DNA of 64,000 nt from Ardenticatenaceae bacterium (GCA_011525915.1 WYBM01000069.1:94408-158407); one strand, 5' to 3'. Counted from the first letter of the stretch, positions 33,579 through 43,082 are shown. Program-made: numbers and translations. Notes: a model not told the origin generated them from the sequence alone.

Positions 33579-36213
33579 CCATATCAGCCATGAGCCTGGC
33601 CGTTTTTTCCACTTGATCGGCCAGGCTCAATTCTTCATAGAGTGTCAGCGCTTTTGTCAGTGCTGCTGTCGCTTCTACGAGACTGTTTTTTCTCATAAAA
33701 ACTTGCCCCAGCGTGCGCCACGAATGGGCACAAACAAACGCATCCTGATTTTGTTCAGCCAGGGCCAGCGATTTTCGCCCGTACAATTCTGCTTCGTCCA
33801 GATCGTTTTGATTCAGCTTAATTTCCGCCAAAACGCCAAAATTAGCAGGCATGAGGCTGGGTTCTTCAACTTGTAAAGATTGCCAGGCATACTGCTCAGC
33901 CTTTTCCAGGTTTGCTAACTTTAGATGCGCCTCAGCCAGGTTGATGGCTGCGGTAGCCAGGCCACGTGGATGCGCCAGCGTTTCATAGACATTGGCCGCT
34001 TCTTCCAAAAGGGGCACGGCCGTCTGTGGTTGACCGGTGTCAATATAAACACCAGCCTGGTTAATTTTTATGCCTGCCTGCCAGGCCAACCGCCCCACCT
34101 TTTCAAAACATTGAATGGCAACGTCCCAATGGGCATTGGCGGCTTTGCTATCCCCTTGTCGGAGCAGCAGCCAGGCTAAATTGTTCCGCGTCCGCCCTTC
34201 GCCTTCAACATACCCAATGTGTTGTGAAAGTGTCAGTGCATTTTGGTACAGCGCCTGCGCTTTGTCATAATGACCCAGGTCAAATTGCACGTCTCCTTGT
34301 AAATGCTCCACTTCATAACGGGCTAACTGCGATTCATGCCAGGCCTGTTCCAGGTTTCGTTTTTGCCAGTGAACTTCGCCTAAATGTTTGTGCAGCAGCG
34401 CCGCTTCCTTGTTAACGTTGTTTAAGCTGTTTAGCCCGGCACGGTAAGCTTGCACAGCTTCATCAAAACGGCTTTGGTCATAGGCCATCATTCCTTCAAT
34501 GCGCTTGGCCTGCGTTTTAAGTAAGGGGTTTTCCCATAACGTCTGGTGCAAATCCTGCTTGATCTTGGCATACTCACCCACCAACAACCGCAGTTCGCTG
34601 CGTAATAAAAGAAGAACCTCCTTCTCTGGATTTGGCAGTTGCTTGTGTGAAAGGGTGACAAAGAGGGTCAGGGCAGCCACACCCTGGCCCTGGTTTACTT
34701 CCTGATCACGGTGGGTATACCATTGCCAGATGGCCATGTGGGGTTGATTACCTCGTATATAGTGGTAGGCAGCGGCCGTGTATTCACCGTGGTTGGCCCG
34801 TATCTCTGCCGCGGTCAGGTGGTAAACCTCCGCTTCTTCTCGTGAGGTAAATGAATGGTAGATCACATCCTTAAAGACCGGTAATAAGGCAATGCCCCCG
34901 TGATCATCAGCTTGCACCAAATCATGCCCATAAAGATTTTGAAGGGCGGCTTGATCTGCTTGCCAGGCATCCTGAGGTGCCGGGCGGCGAAAGACGGCAA
35001 TAGCACATAACAGATTTTGCTCTTCTTCTTGTAAATGCTGCCAGATTCGGTTGAGCAAAAACTCTACGGTAGGGGTTGCCGCCAACTCGGTTAACAGATC
35101 TACCAATGGCTCACCAGAGCGGTGCAGCGTGGCAAACAGCTTTAACAGACGCGGGTTTCCCTGGGTGTAATGATGCACGGTTTCCAGTTCAGCAGGTGTG
35201 AGGGTGATGTTGTCTTGGGCTAAAAGCTGCCCGGTTTCCTCTGGCAATAAGCCGCTTAACTTTAGTAGATGGGCTGGTTCAAAAGGGATATGCTGCCCGA
35301 TGATTAGCACCGGCGATAACTTACAAAGGGTACTGATAAATGTAATGATTTGCTGATGCGCTTCCACCTCTGTTGGTGCTAACAAACCAATTTCATCAAA
35401 ACATAGTAAAGGCAGCGTTTTGTGCAGGGTATCCAGGTCGTGCTGAATCAACCCAGGAATAAGTTCAAGTTTGATTTGGCCATTGTCTGCCACTAATTGC
35501 AACCAGAGTGCCGATGCGCCATAACAATGCAAAAAGTAGGACAGTGAGAACAACAAGGTACTGAGATGATCATTTAATCCGGTACGAAAGGTAAACCAGA
35601 AAACAGGGCTGGGTGCCCAGGCAGCGGCGATATGGGCGCCCAACATTGTCTTGCCAACACCGCCTTGCCCGGTCAGGGCTGTACACTTCTTGCCTTGAAG
35701 GTGATGAAGGCATTGTTCCGTGACAGTGTTACGACCGATAAGGCGGCGCGCCGGTTTGGGCGGCGCTTCTAAATGCAGTGCCGGTTTATGATGATCAATA
35801 AGCCGTTTTTCTAGTTCACGAATGGCCCGGGGACGGTGACTGGGCCGGTAGTAGGTCGCCCGTGAAATGCCCAGCTCATGCAAGATTTGTGTAAGTGGCT
35901 TGGGCCGGAAAAAGGTAAGATCCAGCAGGCGATACAGGTATTTGCCATCGTCACCTGACTGGGCCATCTCAAGCGCGATCCTGCGCAAGAGTTGTTGCAA
36001 CGCCTGCCCACGGCCGTGGGCTGTGTAGTTATTAGCCTGCCGGGCTAACTGCTCCCCTAGAAAGTATGGTGTCGCCAGGGGAGAGTTTTCACCTATCCAG
36101 GTAGTATTTGTAAAATTCTCAAGGGCAATCACCAGTTGCTGGCGAAACGGGGACTCCTGGTCGCCCTGGCTTTCACGTATCTTCATAGCCCATTCCTCAT
36201 AACTTTTTGCCAT
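33556..36213 (-). CDS. STAND NTPase with HTH-like N terminus and TPR C terminus
   Basis: The 885-residue protein has three parts. Residues ~100-140 hold LTQILHELGISRATYYRP, a helix-turn-helix resembling those of sigma-like regulators. Residues ~155-420 form a STAND/NB-ARC NTPase with P-loop GQGGVGKT (182-189) and Walker B LLCFDE (269-274). The C-terminal half is TPR-like repeats with ALxLSxxIG and EAxxxY spacing. STAND NTPases bind a signal on the repeat domain and oligomerise. Roles include transcription control and phage defence. It converges with the ars operon, and the 255-bp upstream region contains three TGAGAC words (about 36236, 36257 and 36343). The effector is likely the HTH. Confidence 0.85.
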   Translation of the reverse strand: MAKSYEEWAMKIRESQGDQESPFRQQLVIALENFTNTTWIGENSPLATPYFLGEQLARQANNYTAHGRGQALQQLLRRIALEMAQSGDDGKYLYRLLDLTFFRPKPLTQILHELGISRATYYRPSHRPRAIRELEKRLIDHHKPALHLEAPPKPARRLIGRNTVTEQCLHHLQGKKCTALTGQGGVGKTMLGAHIAAAWAPSPVFWFTFRTGLNDHLSTLLFSLSYFLHCYGASALWLQLVADNGQIKLELIPGLIQHDLDTLHKTLPLLCFDEIGLLAPTEVEAHQQIITFISTLCKLSPVLIIGQHIPFEPAHLLKLSGLLPEETGQLLAQDNITLTPAELETVHHYTQGNPRLLKLFATLHRSGEPLVDLLTELAATPTVEFLLNRIWQHLQEEEQNLLCAIAVFRRPAPQDAWQADQAALQNLYGHDLVQADDHGGIALLPVFKDVIYHSFTSREEAEVYHLTAAEIRANHGEYTAAAYHYIRGNQPHMAIWQWYTHRDQEVNQGQGVAALTLFVTLSHKQLPNPEKEVLLLLRSELRLLVGEYAKIKQDLHQTLWENPLLKTQAKRIEGMMAYDQSRFDEAVQAYRAGLNSLNNVNKEAALLHKHLGEVHWQKRNLEQAWHESQLARYEVEHLQGDVQFDLGHYDKAQALYQNALTLSQHIGYVEGEGRTRNNLAWLLLRQGDSKAANAHWDVAIQCFEKVGRLAWQAGIKINQAGVYIDTGQPQTAVPLLEEAANVYETLAHPRGLATAAINLAEAHLKLANLEKAEQYAWQSLQVEEPSLMPANFGVLAEIKLNQNDLDEAELYGRKSLALAEQNQDAFVCAHSWRTLGQVFMRKNSLVEATAALTKALTLYEELSLADQVEKTARLMADMATFLPRK

Positions 36214-36468
36214 TTTAGCAAATTACAAGGCGGAATGAGACAAATTTTGTTATTTATGAGACGGGAATGCCGGTTTGATCGGTTATATGCTCTAGTGAAG
36301 ACAATGACCTGGGCCTTTCTCTTTGCGACAAAATCACGCTGACATGAGACGGCCGTCACCATGACCTCCGTTACCCTGAAGATAAGTTAACGAGTTTAGC
36401 CAAGTGGCCATAGCTATTACCACACTTTTATCAACCCGTTTCCACATAAAATAGTTAAGGAGAGGATC

Positions 36469-37116
36469 ATGTTTAAGTTTCGTGTATGTTGGCAAAATCA
36501 CCGGTGGCCTCTGTTATTTTGTACCGTTATCTTACTGGTTTTACTGGTTGGCGTATTGACTCAGGCTGCCGCGGCAGAGGTGCCCGCTGACACCCTGCCG
36601 CAGGCATCCCAAGGTGACACCGAGCCCACGGTACCCCCGGCGCCTACGGTTCCGCCACCATTACCACTCAATTACTGGAGCTACAGCGTAAAATTCGTCT
36701 GCGATGATCAGGGGAACCGTGAACGTAACACGGTGATCAACATTTTTAATCCCAGCTTCACCAACTCGCTCGTGGTTATGAACGGCGTGCTCACCGTGGC
36801 CGGGACGACGGTTGTCAGGCCCGCAGGATCTTTGGGGTTAACGGGGCTTAATCCCTCTATGATGACGCTGCCCGGGTTAAACGCGACAGCCATTGATTGT
36901 AATCATTTAGGCCCCACGCCGGACTTGAGGGATGGCTTTGTCAACATCATCAGTGAAAAGCCCTTAGATATTATCGCCGTCTACGTGCGCTCATACATTG
37001 ACGACCAGGTAGGGGCATATGTGAGTGAAAAGAACGAAAATGTAGAGATTGAGCATATACCCGGCCGGTTTGTGACCAATGGCCAGGCCCAACCTAATGG
37101 CTGGGAAATGCCCTAG
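36469..37116 (+). CDS. Secreted protein of unknown function
   Basis: The 215-residue protein has an N-terminal membrane/signal segment (about residues 14-36) ending in AAAAE and a Pro/Thr-rich linker. It then has a compact domain with two Cys (CDD and DCNHL) and an EKPLDIIAVYVRSYI stretch. I do not recognise the fold; it is probably beta-rich and exported. AAGGAGAGG precedes the ATG. It lies between the STAND and NACHT genes, next to a GEVED protein, and is followed by a dispersed repeat. It may be a surface protein of the same region. Confidence 0.6.
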   Translation: MFKFRVCWQNHRWPLLFCTVILLVLLVGVLTQAAAAEVPADTLPQASQGDTEPTVPPAPTVPPPLPLNYWSYSVKFVCDDQGNRERNTVINIFNPSFTNSLVVMNGVLTVAGTTVVRPAGSLGLTGLNPSMMTLPGLNATAIDCNHLGPTPDLRDGFVNIISEKPLDIIAVYVRSYIDDQVGAYVSEKNENVEIEHIPGRFVTNGQAQPNGWEMP

Positions 37117-37213
37117 TACCAGTCATCAGAAGTCAGTAACCAGTTTTCAGTAGACATTGACTGGCGGTAGGCCCTACTGAATACTGGACATTGATTACTG
37201 ACGACTGGTCCTG
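37117..37213. repeat. Dispersed repeat with inverted ends
   Basis: The left end (CCAGTCATCAGAAGTCAGTA) and the right end (TTACTGACGACTGG) are inverted repeats. It matches, in inverted orientation, the end of the copy at 38250-38347. It looks like a MITE-like or repeat-derived hairpin of unknown origin. Confidence 0.7.
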
Positions 37214-37263
37214 GCACTGCCTGGCTTTCCTAGACGGCAGCGAAGGATTTAACTTACCAGAAA

Positions 37264-37293
37264 GGCTAACACCAACGGCCGTTGGTGTTAGCC
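37264..37293 (+). terminator. 30-bp perfect palindrome, possible terminator or stabiliser
   Basis: A perfect inverted repeat, GGCTAACACCAACGG and its complement, is centred on the octamer ACGGCCGT. It is followed by CGCCTTTATATC, a weak T run. It lies in the leader of the GEVED gene, so it could also affect that gene's mRNA. Confidence 0.6.
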
Positions 37294-37315
37294 GCCTTTA
37301 TATCATTGGAGGTGC

Positions 37316-38215
37316 ATGTTGACAGTTACAAGAAAAGGGGTTCGTTGGTGCGTTTTGTTAGGTTTACTCAGCAGTACCTTTGCCTGGTTATTCATGATGA
37401 ACCAGGCATTTGCCCTGCATCCCAGGTTGGCCTGTGTTGATCTGGGTAAAACACCATGCAATCATCCACTGGCCATACCGCTGGCTATATTTGGCGGGCC
37501 CGGCGGGCCTATTCAGCAAATGGGGGGGGAGACCGGTGACGCCCCAGACAGCCGCCAACAGCCGATGACCGCCTATACCTATGCAACCACCACAGTAGCA
37601 GCTAACTTTCCTACCATTTATGTACTGGGTATGCCCTCCGGACCTTACCATCATAACCCGGGGCAAGGGGCCTATCTGGGCCAGGCGGTGTCCCAGGAAT
37701 TAAATGCCCACCTGCTGCCTGACGACGACGGGCAGATGAATATCAACCCGCCATTGGACCTGGCCGACGGTGATGCCCTGGATGATGGCCTTGGTTTCCT
37801 TTTTGGGATCGAGACTCCCTGTCGTGTTGTTAGTCTTCCATATACCGTAACGATTGAAGCCGCAAACACCCCCTTTTACTTAAATGTATGGCTTGATTTT
37901 AATCGGGACGGCGCCTGGGGCGCTATAGATGTGTGTGAAAATGGCCAGGTCGGGGAATGGGCTGTACAGAATCACCAGGTCACCACAGGTGGGATCACCG
38001 GCACTATCACCGGTACGGTTTCCTTTACAACTACCAATCTCGGAGGTCATCGTCATGACCCGTTATGGGTACGTCTCACCCTCTCTGAGATGCCGGCAAC
38101 AATGCCCGATGGCAGCGGCCCACCTCAAGGGTTTTCATATGGGGAAACAGAAGACTACTTCCTGCGCTTTCAGGCAAACCCCTGCAAAGACCCCCTTGCC
38201 GGTTGGCGCGGCTAA
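37316..38215 (+). CDS. Secreted GEVED-domain protein
   Basis: The 299-residue protein has a signal peptide (about residues 12-33), followed by the GEVED-domain layout: GDAPDS, LNVWLDFNRDGAWG and the terminal GETEDYFL (the GEVED motif itself). GEVED domains occur in surface and secreted proteins of marine and Chloroflexota bacteria, of unknown role, often beside proprotein or adhesin features. GGAGG lies only 3 bp before the ATG and 6 bp before the TTG at 37319, so the TTG may be the true start. The G8 run at 37522-37529 could slip. The gene ends before the repeat at 38250. Confidence 0.82.
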   Translation: MLTVTRKGVRWCVLLGLLSSTFAWLFMMNQAFALHPRLACVDLGKTPCNHPLAIPLAIFGGPGGPIQQMGGETGDAPDSRQQPMTAYTYATTTVAANFPTIYVLGMPSGPYHHNPGQGAYLGQAVSQELNAHLLPDDDGQMNINPPLDLADGDALDDGLGFLFGIETPCRVVSLPYTVTIEAANTPFYLNVWLDFNRDGAWGAIDVCENGQVGEWAVQNHQVTTGGITGTITGTVSFTTTNLGGHRHDPLWVRLTLSEMPATMPDGSGPPQGFSYGETEDYFLRFQANPCKDPLAGWRG

Positions 38216-38249
38216 AGGAAGCGTTTCCACATGTTGGTCATCTCCCTCT

Positions 38250-38347
38250 AGTATCAGTTTTCAGTTATCAGTGACCAGTTTTCGGTGCTGGCCTACCTCT
38301 GGAAACAGTCTACTGAACACTGGTTACTGACTTCTGACGACTGGTCC
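38250..38347. repeat. Dispersed repeat, copy overlapping the NACHT 3' end
   Basis: This copy matches 31953-32015 (55/63) and, inverted, the start of 37117-37213. The NACHT gene stops inside it, and the last 12 residues of that protein are encoded by it. Confidence 0.75.
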
Positions 38348-40784
38348 CGGTGTCCTCGGCGGGCATCTGGGCAAAGTGCTCTTGCAGCAGGCGGTGAATA
38401 AAAATATACCCCCCACCTACCTTATGCAAAAGAACCCGGTTGGCCGCTTCATCTAAAAAGTTGGAATAGGCCCAGGGCATACGCCCCAACCGAACCAGCC
38501 AGAAACGCAGCCAGATGTGGTTGAGCACACTGCCCACACCATACAAGGCTGCCGCGATCCACCCCGTTATTACGCCGGCCAGGGCGCCAAATGCGCCGCC
38601 CCAAAAAAGGGATGTGGCCAGGCTCATGACAATGGCCAAGAGTCCGGCGGCAGCCAGACCGCTGTTGGCCGACAGCCAGATGCCCTGGTTGGGAGTGCTG
38701 GTGGTTGGCAGACGGTTGCCGCGCAAACCGCCCATGAGCACAGCAAGCAGGGTAATGCTAAAAACGGTGCGGAAGATGGGGGTAGGCCCCACCACCTGAT
38801 ACTCAAGTATCTCAAAGATAGTGCCGGCTATGAGCCCAACCATCATCCCGGCCACCATGCCGCGCCAGGACCAGCTGAGCACCTCGATGGTACGGATGTC
38901 ACTACGGTAGCTGTAGCCGTGGATGAAGTGCGTGGTAAGGGCAAAAGAGACCCCGGTAAACAGGCTGGATGCCAGGCCAACCAGGGGTGAGCGGTACAAC
39001 CCCACCAGGGCAAAAGAGGCCAGCGAAACCGCCAGAACAACCACGGCCGTCTGTCCCCATTCATCCCGATAGCGAGGCACATACGCTTCACCCAGCCGGG
39101 CGCGCCGCTCATAAAAGGCTATATCCACCGCCCCGGCCAGCAGCCCCAACATCAGAAACATCAGAATGAACAAGATGAGGCTAAACGGAGGCACGGGAAT
39201 AGGCAGGGCATTGGTCACGGCCGTTGACCAGACCGAATCAAAGTCCGCTAATGTCAAGCGTACCAACAACCAGAACATCCAGATGACCACACCTAACGAG
39301 AAGCCGTCTATCAGTCGGGATGTAAGGATAAAGGCGCGTCGGTGGCCGGATGTGGGCAGCCAGCTTGGCTGGATTTGCTCAAGTAAAAAGACAGCCTGAT
39401 TGTGCTGGCTCATTTTGCGTGCCAACCAGGCCAGCCAGGCGCTGGTCTGGTCAGGCGAATAGATGGTTGGGCCGCGCCGGGCAAACATCTGGTTGACATA
39501 AACAGTGAATATATGGCGACGACGGGTGACCATGTCCGTGTCTGGTAAGGGTTCTACGGCCGTGTCTGGCCGGTAAGCATTGCTCAATACCCGCAGCATC
39601 AACGGCGATTGCGCCATCTCACGCAGGACGGCATCACGGGTAATCACTTCACGGGTATGCGCCAACGGAATGCCTACGGCCGTTAGATACGCCTCAATCT
39701 GGACCGGTGACAGCGGGGTTAGTTTGATACAACCGCTTAACTTCAAGCGCACATCCAGCGCTAGATAATCATCCAGGCGGCTGCACACCACAATGCCCGC
39801 CAGGCCACACGTCTGGCGAAAGTGGTTAATGGCCTCAATACAAAGGGTGTGCTGGGTGCGGTTGACTTCATCCAGACCGTCAAGCAACAAGACCAGATCA
39901 TCTGTTTCCACCCATTCACGGCCCACGCTGCGTGGTACCTGATACTTGGCCGTAAGTTCTTCCACAATCCAGCTTTCCAGCGGCAGGCGCTTTTCAGCCC
40001 AGGAGGCCAGATTAAGGATGACGGGAATGGGTTGTGCCTCATCAGCACGGGCGCGGGCTATCAGGTCGCGAGCGAGGGTAATAAGGCTAAAGGTTTTACC
40101 ACTGCCAGGTGCGCCCAGAATGAGCAAAGCCCGATCAGCCTCAAAAAAAGTGTCCAGAATGTCCGATGTCGCGGTTGGCATCACGGCCGCATCCAGCACA
40201 TCTTGCCACGGGTGGGCCACGGCCGTGTCACATTGTTCCCAGGCCACATCCAGCAGCAGTCCTTCCCCTACCGCTTTTTCCAACACGCCTTTAACCCAGA
40301 AATGCTCCATCTTGTCCAGCAAGATGATCTGCTTGCGCCGGTGGGCGGGGAGCGCTGGCGGCAGGAGGCCAGCAGCTGTAGGGACAACGGATGATGGGTG
40401 ATCGCCGGTGTGGGGCAAGCGCTTTTGCGCCTCCGCTGCGCCATCCTTTTGCCCGGCGGCCCATTCGGGGAAGGCCTGGTCTCGTTCAGCCTCATCCAGG
40501 GCGCGGTAATTGCCGGCCGCCAGAAAGGTATTGACTTCCTCAAGTGTATGCAGGCCGCCACATTGGCGGAAAACGGCAACCAACGCTATCAGCACCAGAC
40601 GGTCATCGGCGTGGATTTTGCTCTTATCTCGTTCCCAGTCTGACACGGCTGCCCCAGAATACCCTATGTGCCCTAACTGCTGCCCAACCATTTCCCCCAG
40701 CCGGGCTTGGGTCAACATGCCGCCTCGTAAAGGGTCTGTACTTTGACGGCGATAGGTGCGAAGAAGATGACCAAATGAATCCAT
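38310..40784 (-). CDS. NACHT NTPase with N-terminal HTH and multi-pass membrane C terminus
   Basis: The 824-residue protein begins with an XRE-like helix-turn-helix (LTQARLGEMVGQQLGHIGYSGAAVSDWE, residues ~24-51). A NACHT NTPase follows, with P-loop GAPGSGKT (224-231) and Walker B LVLLLDGLDE (297-306). About eight transmembrane helices occupy residues ~475-760. The chain closes with GGGYIFIHRLLQEHFA. NACHT proteins sense a trigger and oligomerise; several bacterial ones abort phage infection. A membrane effector plus HTH would let it both regulate and damage the cell; that is inference. Its last 12 residues come from a dispersed repeat, a sign of read-through into the element. Confidence 0.88.
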   Translation of the reverse strand: MDSFGHLLRTYRRQSTDPLRGGMLTQARLGEMVGQQLGHIGYSGAAVSDWERDKSKIHADDRLVLIALVAVFRQCGGLHTLEEVNTFLAAGNYRALDEAERDQAFPEWAAGQKDGAAEAQKRLPHTGDHPSSVVPTAAGLLPPALPAHRRKQIILLDKMEHFWVKGVLEKAVGEGLLLDVAWEQCDTAVAHPWQDVLDAAVMPTATSDILDTFFEADRALLILGAPGSGKTFSLITLARDLIARARADEAQPIPVILNLASWAEKRLPLESWIVEELTAKYQVPRSVGREWVETDDLVLLLDGLDEVNRTQHTLCIEAINHFRQTCGLAGIVVCSRLDDYLALDVRLKLSGCIKLTPLSPVQIEAYLTAVGIPLAHTREVITRDAVLREMAQSPLMLRVLSNAYRPDTAVEPLPDTDMVTRRRHIFTVYVNQMFARRGPTIYSPDQTSAWLAWLARKMSQHNQAVFLLEQIQPSWLPTSGHRRAFILTSRLIDGFSLGVVIWMFWLLVRLTLADFDSVWSTAVTNALPIPVPPFSLILFILMFLMLGLLAGAVDIAFYERRARLGEAYVPRYRDEWGQTAVVVLAVSLASFALVGLYRSPLVGLASSLFTGVSFALTTHFIHGYSYRSDIRTIEVLSWSWRGMVAGMMVGLIAGTIFEILEYQVVGPTPIFRTVFSITLLAVLMGGLRGNRLPTTSTPNQGIWLSANSGLAAAGLLAIVMSLATSLFWGGAFGALAGVITGWIAAALYGVGSVLNHIWLRFWLVRLGRMPWAYSNFLDEAANRVLLHKVGGGYIFIHRLLQEHFAQMPAEDTGTSRQKSVTSVQ

Positions 40785-40814
40785 TTAAGTACCGCTTAAG
40801 CGATTTTAAGTGCC
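40784..40814. promoter_or_regulatory. Putative operator at the NACHT gene start
   Basis: TTTAAGTACC (40784-40793) recurs as TTTAAGTGCC (40805-40814), exactly 21 bp apart. Between them is the palindrome CGCTTAAGCG (40793-40802). The site touches the start codon, so the protein's own HTH may bind it. The repeats are short, so this is tentative. Confidence 0.4.
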
Positions 40815-40967
40815 TCCCTGTTTAACGTCGACACCAAACCGGTTATGGTGTGACCAGATGATACCTCAGAGATGGCCGTTTTTGCCAACGCCTGCACAAG
40901 ATGGCCTTCTCACTCATACAGGAGACTTCACCGGCGGCTGCCGACCACCATGAATGAAAATTCGTAG

Positions 40968-41008
40968 TCCGGACATCCCTGTCCGGATACTCGGGCAAGG
41001 ATGCCCGA
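40968..41008. repeat. Tandem small hairpins (TCCGGAC and TCGGGCA units)
   Basis: Stem 1 (40968-40974 with 40981-40987) and stem 2 (40991-40997 with 41002-41008) lie in tandem just upstream of the DUF2157 gene. This unit is of the kind found as a dispersed intergenic repeat in environmental Chloroflexota. No other copy was seen here. Confidence 0.6.
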
Positions 41009-41028
41009 TTTATGAAAGAGGCATACCA

Positions 41029-42024
41029 ATGAAATTGGATTTACCACCAACAGCAGAAAATCTGCGCCATCTGGCAAAAACCGGTGTGTTAAGCACGGAA
41101 GCTTTAGGGCGTGCCCTCAAAATCATCAATGACACACCCGATGCGGCGGGGTGGGTACGGTTCTTAAAAGTACTCCTGTTGGTGTTAGGCGCCGGGTGTA
41201 CTGTCAGTGGCATTTTCTTTTTCTTCGCCTTTAACTGGGTCAGTATGCACCGGTTTCTTAAGCTAGGTTTGTTGGAGACGGCCGTGTTGATAAGTGTGGG
41301 GTTGGCATTTTGGTGTGGTCTGGACAGATTTTCAGGAAAGATCGCCCTGAGTGGGGCGGGGCTCATTGTAGGCGCGCTGTTAGCCCTCTATGGACAAGTT
41401 TACCAAACCGGTGCAGATTCGTACCAGCTATTCCTGGGCTGGGCATTACTGATCACGGGTTGGGTATTGGTCAGTAAGTTCACCCCCCTATGGTTTGTGT
41501 GGATCTTACTTTTCAATTTAAGCCTGGCATTTTACTGGATGCAGATGGTTGGGAATCCGTCTGGCAAGCTGTATTTGGGGCTATTTCTCTTAAATGGGGG
41601 GGCCATTCTGATTTGGGAAATCACCCACGACCAGGGCGTTACATGGCTGAAAAGCCGGTGGACGCCCCGGCTGCTCTCATTACCTGCTTTTGCTATGTTG
41701 GTACAACCGACACTTATCCTGATCATCAATTCATCCACATGGAGTTTAAAAAACGACCCCTGGTTATTCTTGATGCTGGTTTTATTCATTGCAACCAGTT
41801 TGTTGGTTCTTTATGTATATTCACAAAAAACACTCGACCTGTTTATGCTGACGATTTGCATGTCCAGCCTCATCATTACCTTTGACGTCTGGGTAGTGGA
41901 GGTGTTAAGGATTCTGGAAGAACTTTTGCTGCTCTTACTAAGTGGCTTGCTTATCGGGCAGGCTTCTTTGGTCGTAATCTGGCTTCGCAAACTGTCAGAA
42001 TCGTGGGAGGCGCAAAAAACATGA
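41029..42024 (+). CDS. DUF2157 membrane protein
   Basis: The 331-residue polytopic protein has about ten transmembrane helices and the DUF2157 N-terminal soluble start, LRHLAKTGVLSTEALGRAL, before the first helix. The family is of unknown function and usually sits before DUF4401 and GDYXXLXY genes, as here. The next gene overlaps by 4 bp (ATGA). The ATG at 41029 was chosen with GAAAGAGG 11 bp upstream; an earlier in-frame start would run through the repeat hairpins. Its location is the cytoplasmic membrane. Confidence 0.87.
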   Translation: MKLDLPPTAENLRHLAKTGVLSTEALGRALKIINDTPDAAGWVRFLKVLLLVLGAGCTVSGIFFFFAFNWVSMHRFLKLGLLETAVLISVGLAFWCGLDRFSGKIALSGAGLIVGALLALYGQVYQTGADSYQLFLGWALLITGWVLVSKFTPLWFVWILLFNLSLAFYWMQMVGNPSGKLYLGLFLLNGGAILIWEITHDQGVTWLKSRWTPRLLSLPAFAMLVQPTLILIINSSTWSLKNDPWLFLMLVLFIATSLLVLYVYSQKTLDLFMLTICMSSLIITFDVWVVEVLRILEELLLLLLSGLLIGQASLVVIWLRKLSESWEAQKT

Positions 42025-43082
42025 ATACGTCATTAACTTTACGAGAGACATTAACTCAGTTAGCAGCTGAAGGGATTGCCCTCCCTGATGATTACGAAAA
42101 CGTTATCACAGGCCTGCAATTAGAAAAAAAGGTAGTAGGCTCCCCGTGGTATCTACGCCTTTTTGTGGGCTTAAGCGCCTGGATTGCAGCCATTCTCTTT
42201 GTTGCCTTTTTGTTCACCGCTAATGTTCTTCAGAATGAAGAAAGCGGGTTGATTTGGGGGCTACTCGTTTGTGCTTTCGCCGTAGGGTTACATCGTTTCG
42301 GGCCTCGGAATGATTTTCTAAGTCAGTTTGGTCTGGCGCTTAGCCTGGTAGGACAGCTATTGTTTCTCATTGGGTTATTTGGCCTGTCCAATATGGAGAT
42401 AGTTTCCATTGCCCTGGGCATGATTATTCTGGAGTTAGTACTGTTATGGGCCTATAATGCCCAGCTGCACCAAATGATCTCAACACTCGTGATTCTTGGG
42501 GCCATTTTAGCCATACTCTTTGACCTAGAATTTACGGTAGGGGTTCACCTGTTTATCTTTGGGCTGGCGGCTGGTGTTATGGCGCTTTCCTATAAAAAGA
42601 ATCACTTGCTGGTTGCCGGGTTTGAAGGCCCCGCGAAATCAGCAAGCTATGGGCTGGCGGTGTTTCTGCTGGGGTTACTGCTTCTGCCACTGTTGGAGTA
42701 TTTTGATTTATGGTGGATCACGGCCGTGTTACTGTTAGCAGTTTTATTATTCCTTGTACTCCAAATTGCCGCTGATTTAGGGCTTGACCTGCACCGCGGC
42801 GCAGTGCTCTGGTTGTGCATTGGCTGTGTGCTCTTGCTCATCCCCGCAGTGCGTATGCCTGGTATTCTGGGCGCACTACTCATTCTGTTGCTTGGTTTCT
42901 GGCGAAACGCCCGCCTGTTGATTGGCTTGGCAGCTGCATTCTTACTGTTCTACCTGGGCGCCTATTATTATTCACTGCAATGGACACTGCTGGTGAAGTC
43001 ATTTGCGCTCATGGGTACCGGAGCCATTCTGTTTCTATTGCGGTACATTCTGCTCAGATTTGCGCGCGGAGGTGCATCGTGA
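42021..43082 (+). CDS. DUF4401 membrane protein
   Basis: The 353-residue polytopic protein has about ten transmembrane helices and the DUF4401 pattern: a short N-terminal soluble segment (LRETLTQLAAEGIALPDDYE), then helices beginning SPWYLRLFVGLSAWIAAILF. It overlaps the DUF2157 gene by 4 bp and the GDYXXLXY gene by 4 bp. The three proteins probably form one membrane complex. Its role is unknown. No charged catalytic motif stands out. Confidence 0.87.
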   Translation: MNTSLTLRETLTQLAAEGIALPDDYENVITGLQLEKKVVGSPWYLRLFVGLSAWIAAILFVAFLFTANVLQNEESGLIWGLLVCAFAVGLHRFGPRNDFLSQFGLALSLVGQLLFLIGLFGLSNMEIVSIALGMIILELVLLWAYNAQLHQMISTLVILGAILAILFDLEFTVGVHLFIFGLAAGVMALSYKKNHLLVAGFEGPAKSASYGLAVFLLGLLLLPLLEYFDLWWITAVLLLAVLLFLVLQIAADLGLDLHRGAVLWLCIGCVLLLIPAVRMPGILGALLILLLGFWRNARLLIGLAAAFLLFYLGAYYYSLQWTLLVKSFALMGTGAILFLLRYILLRFARGGAS

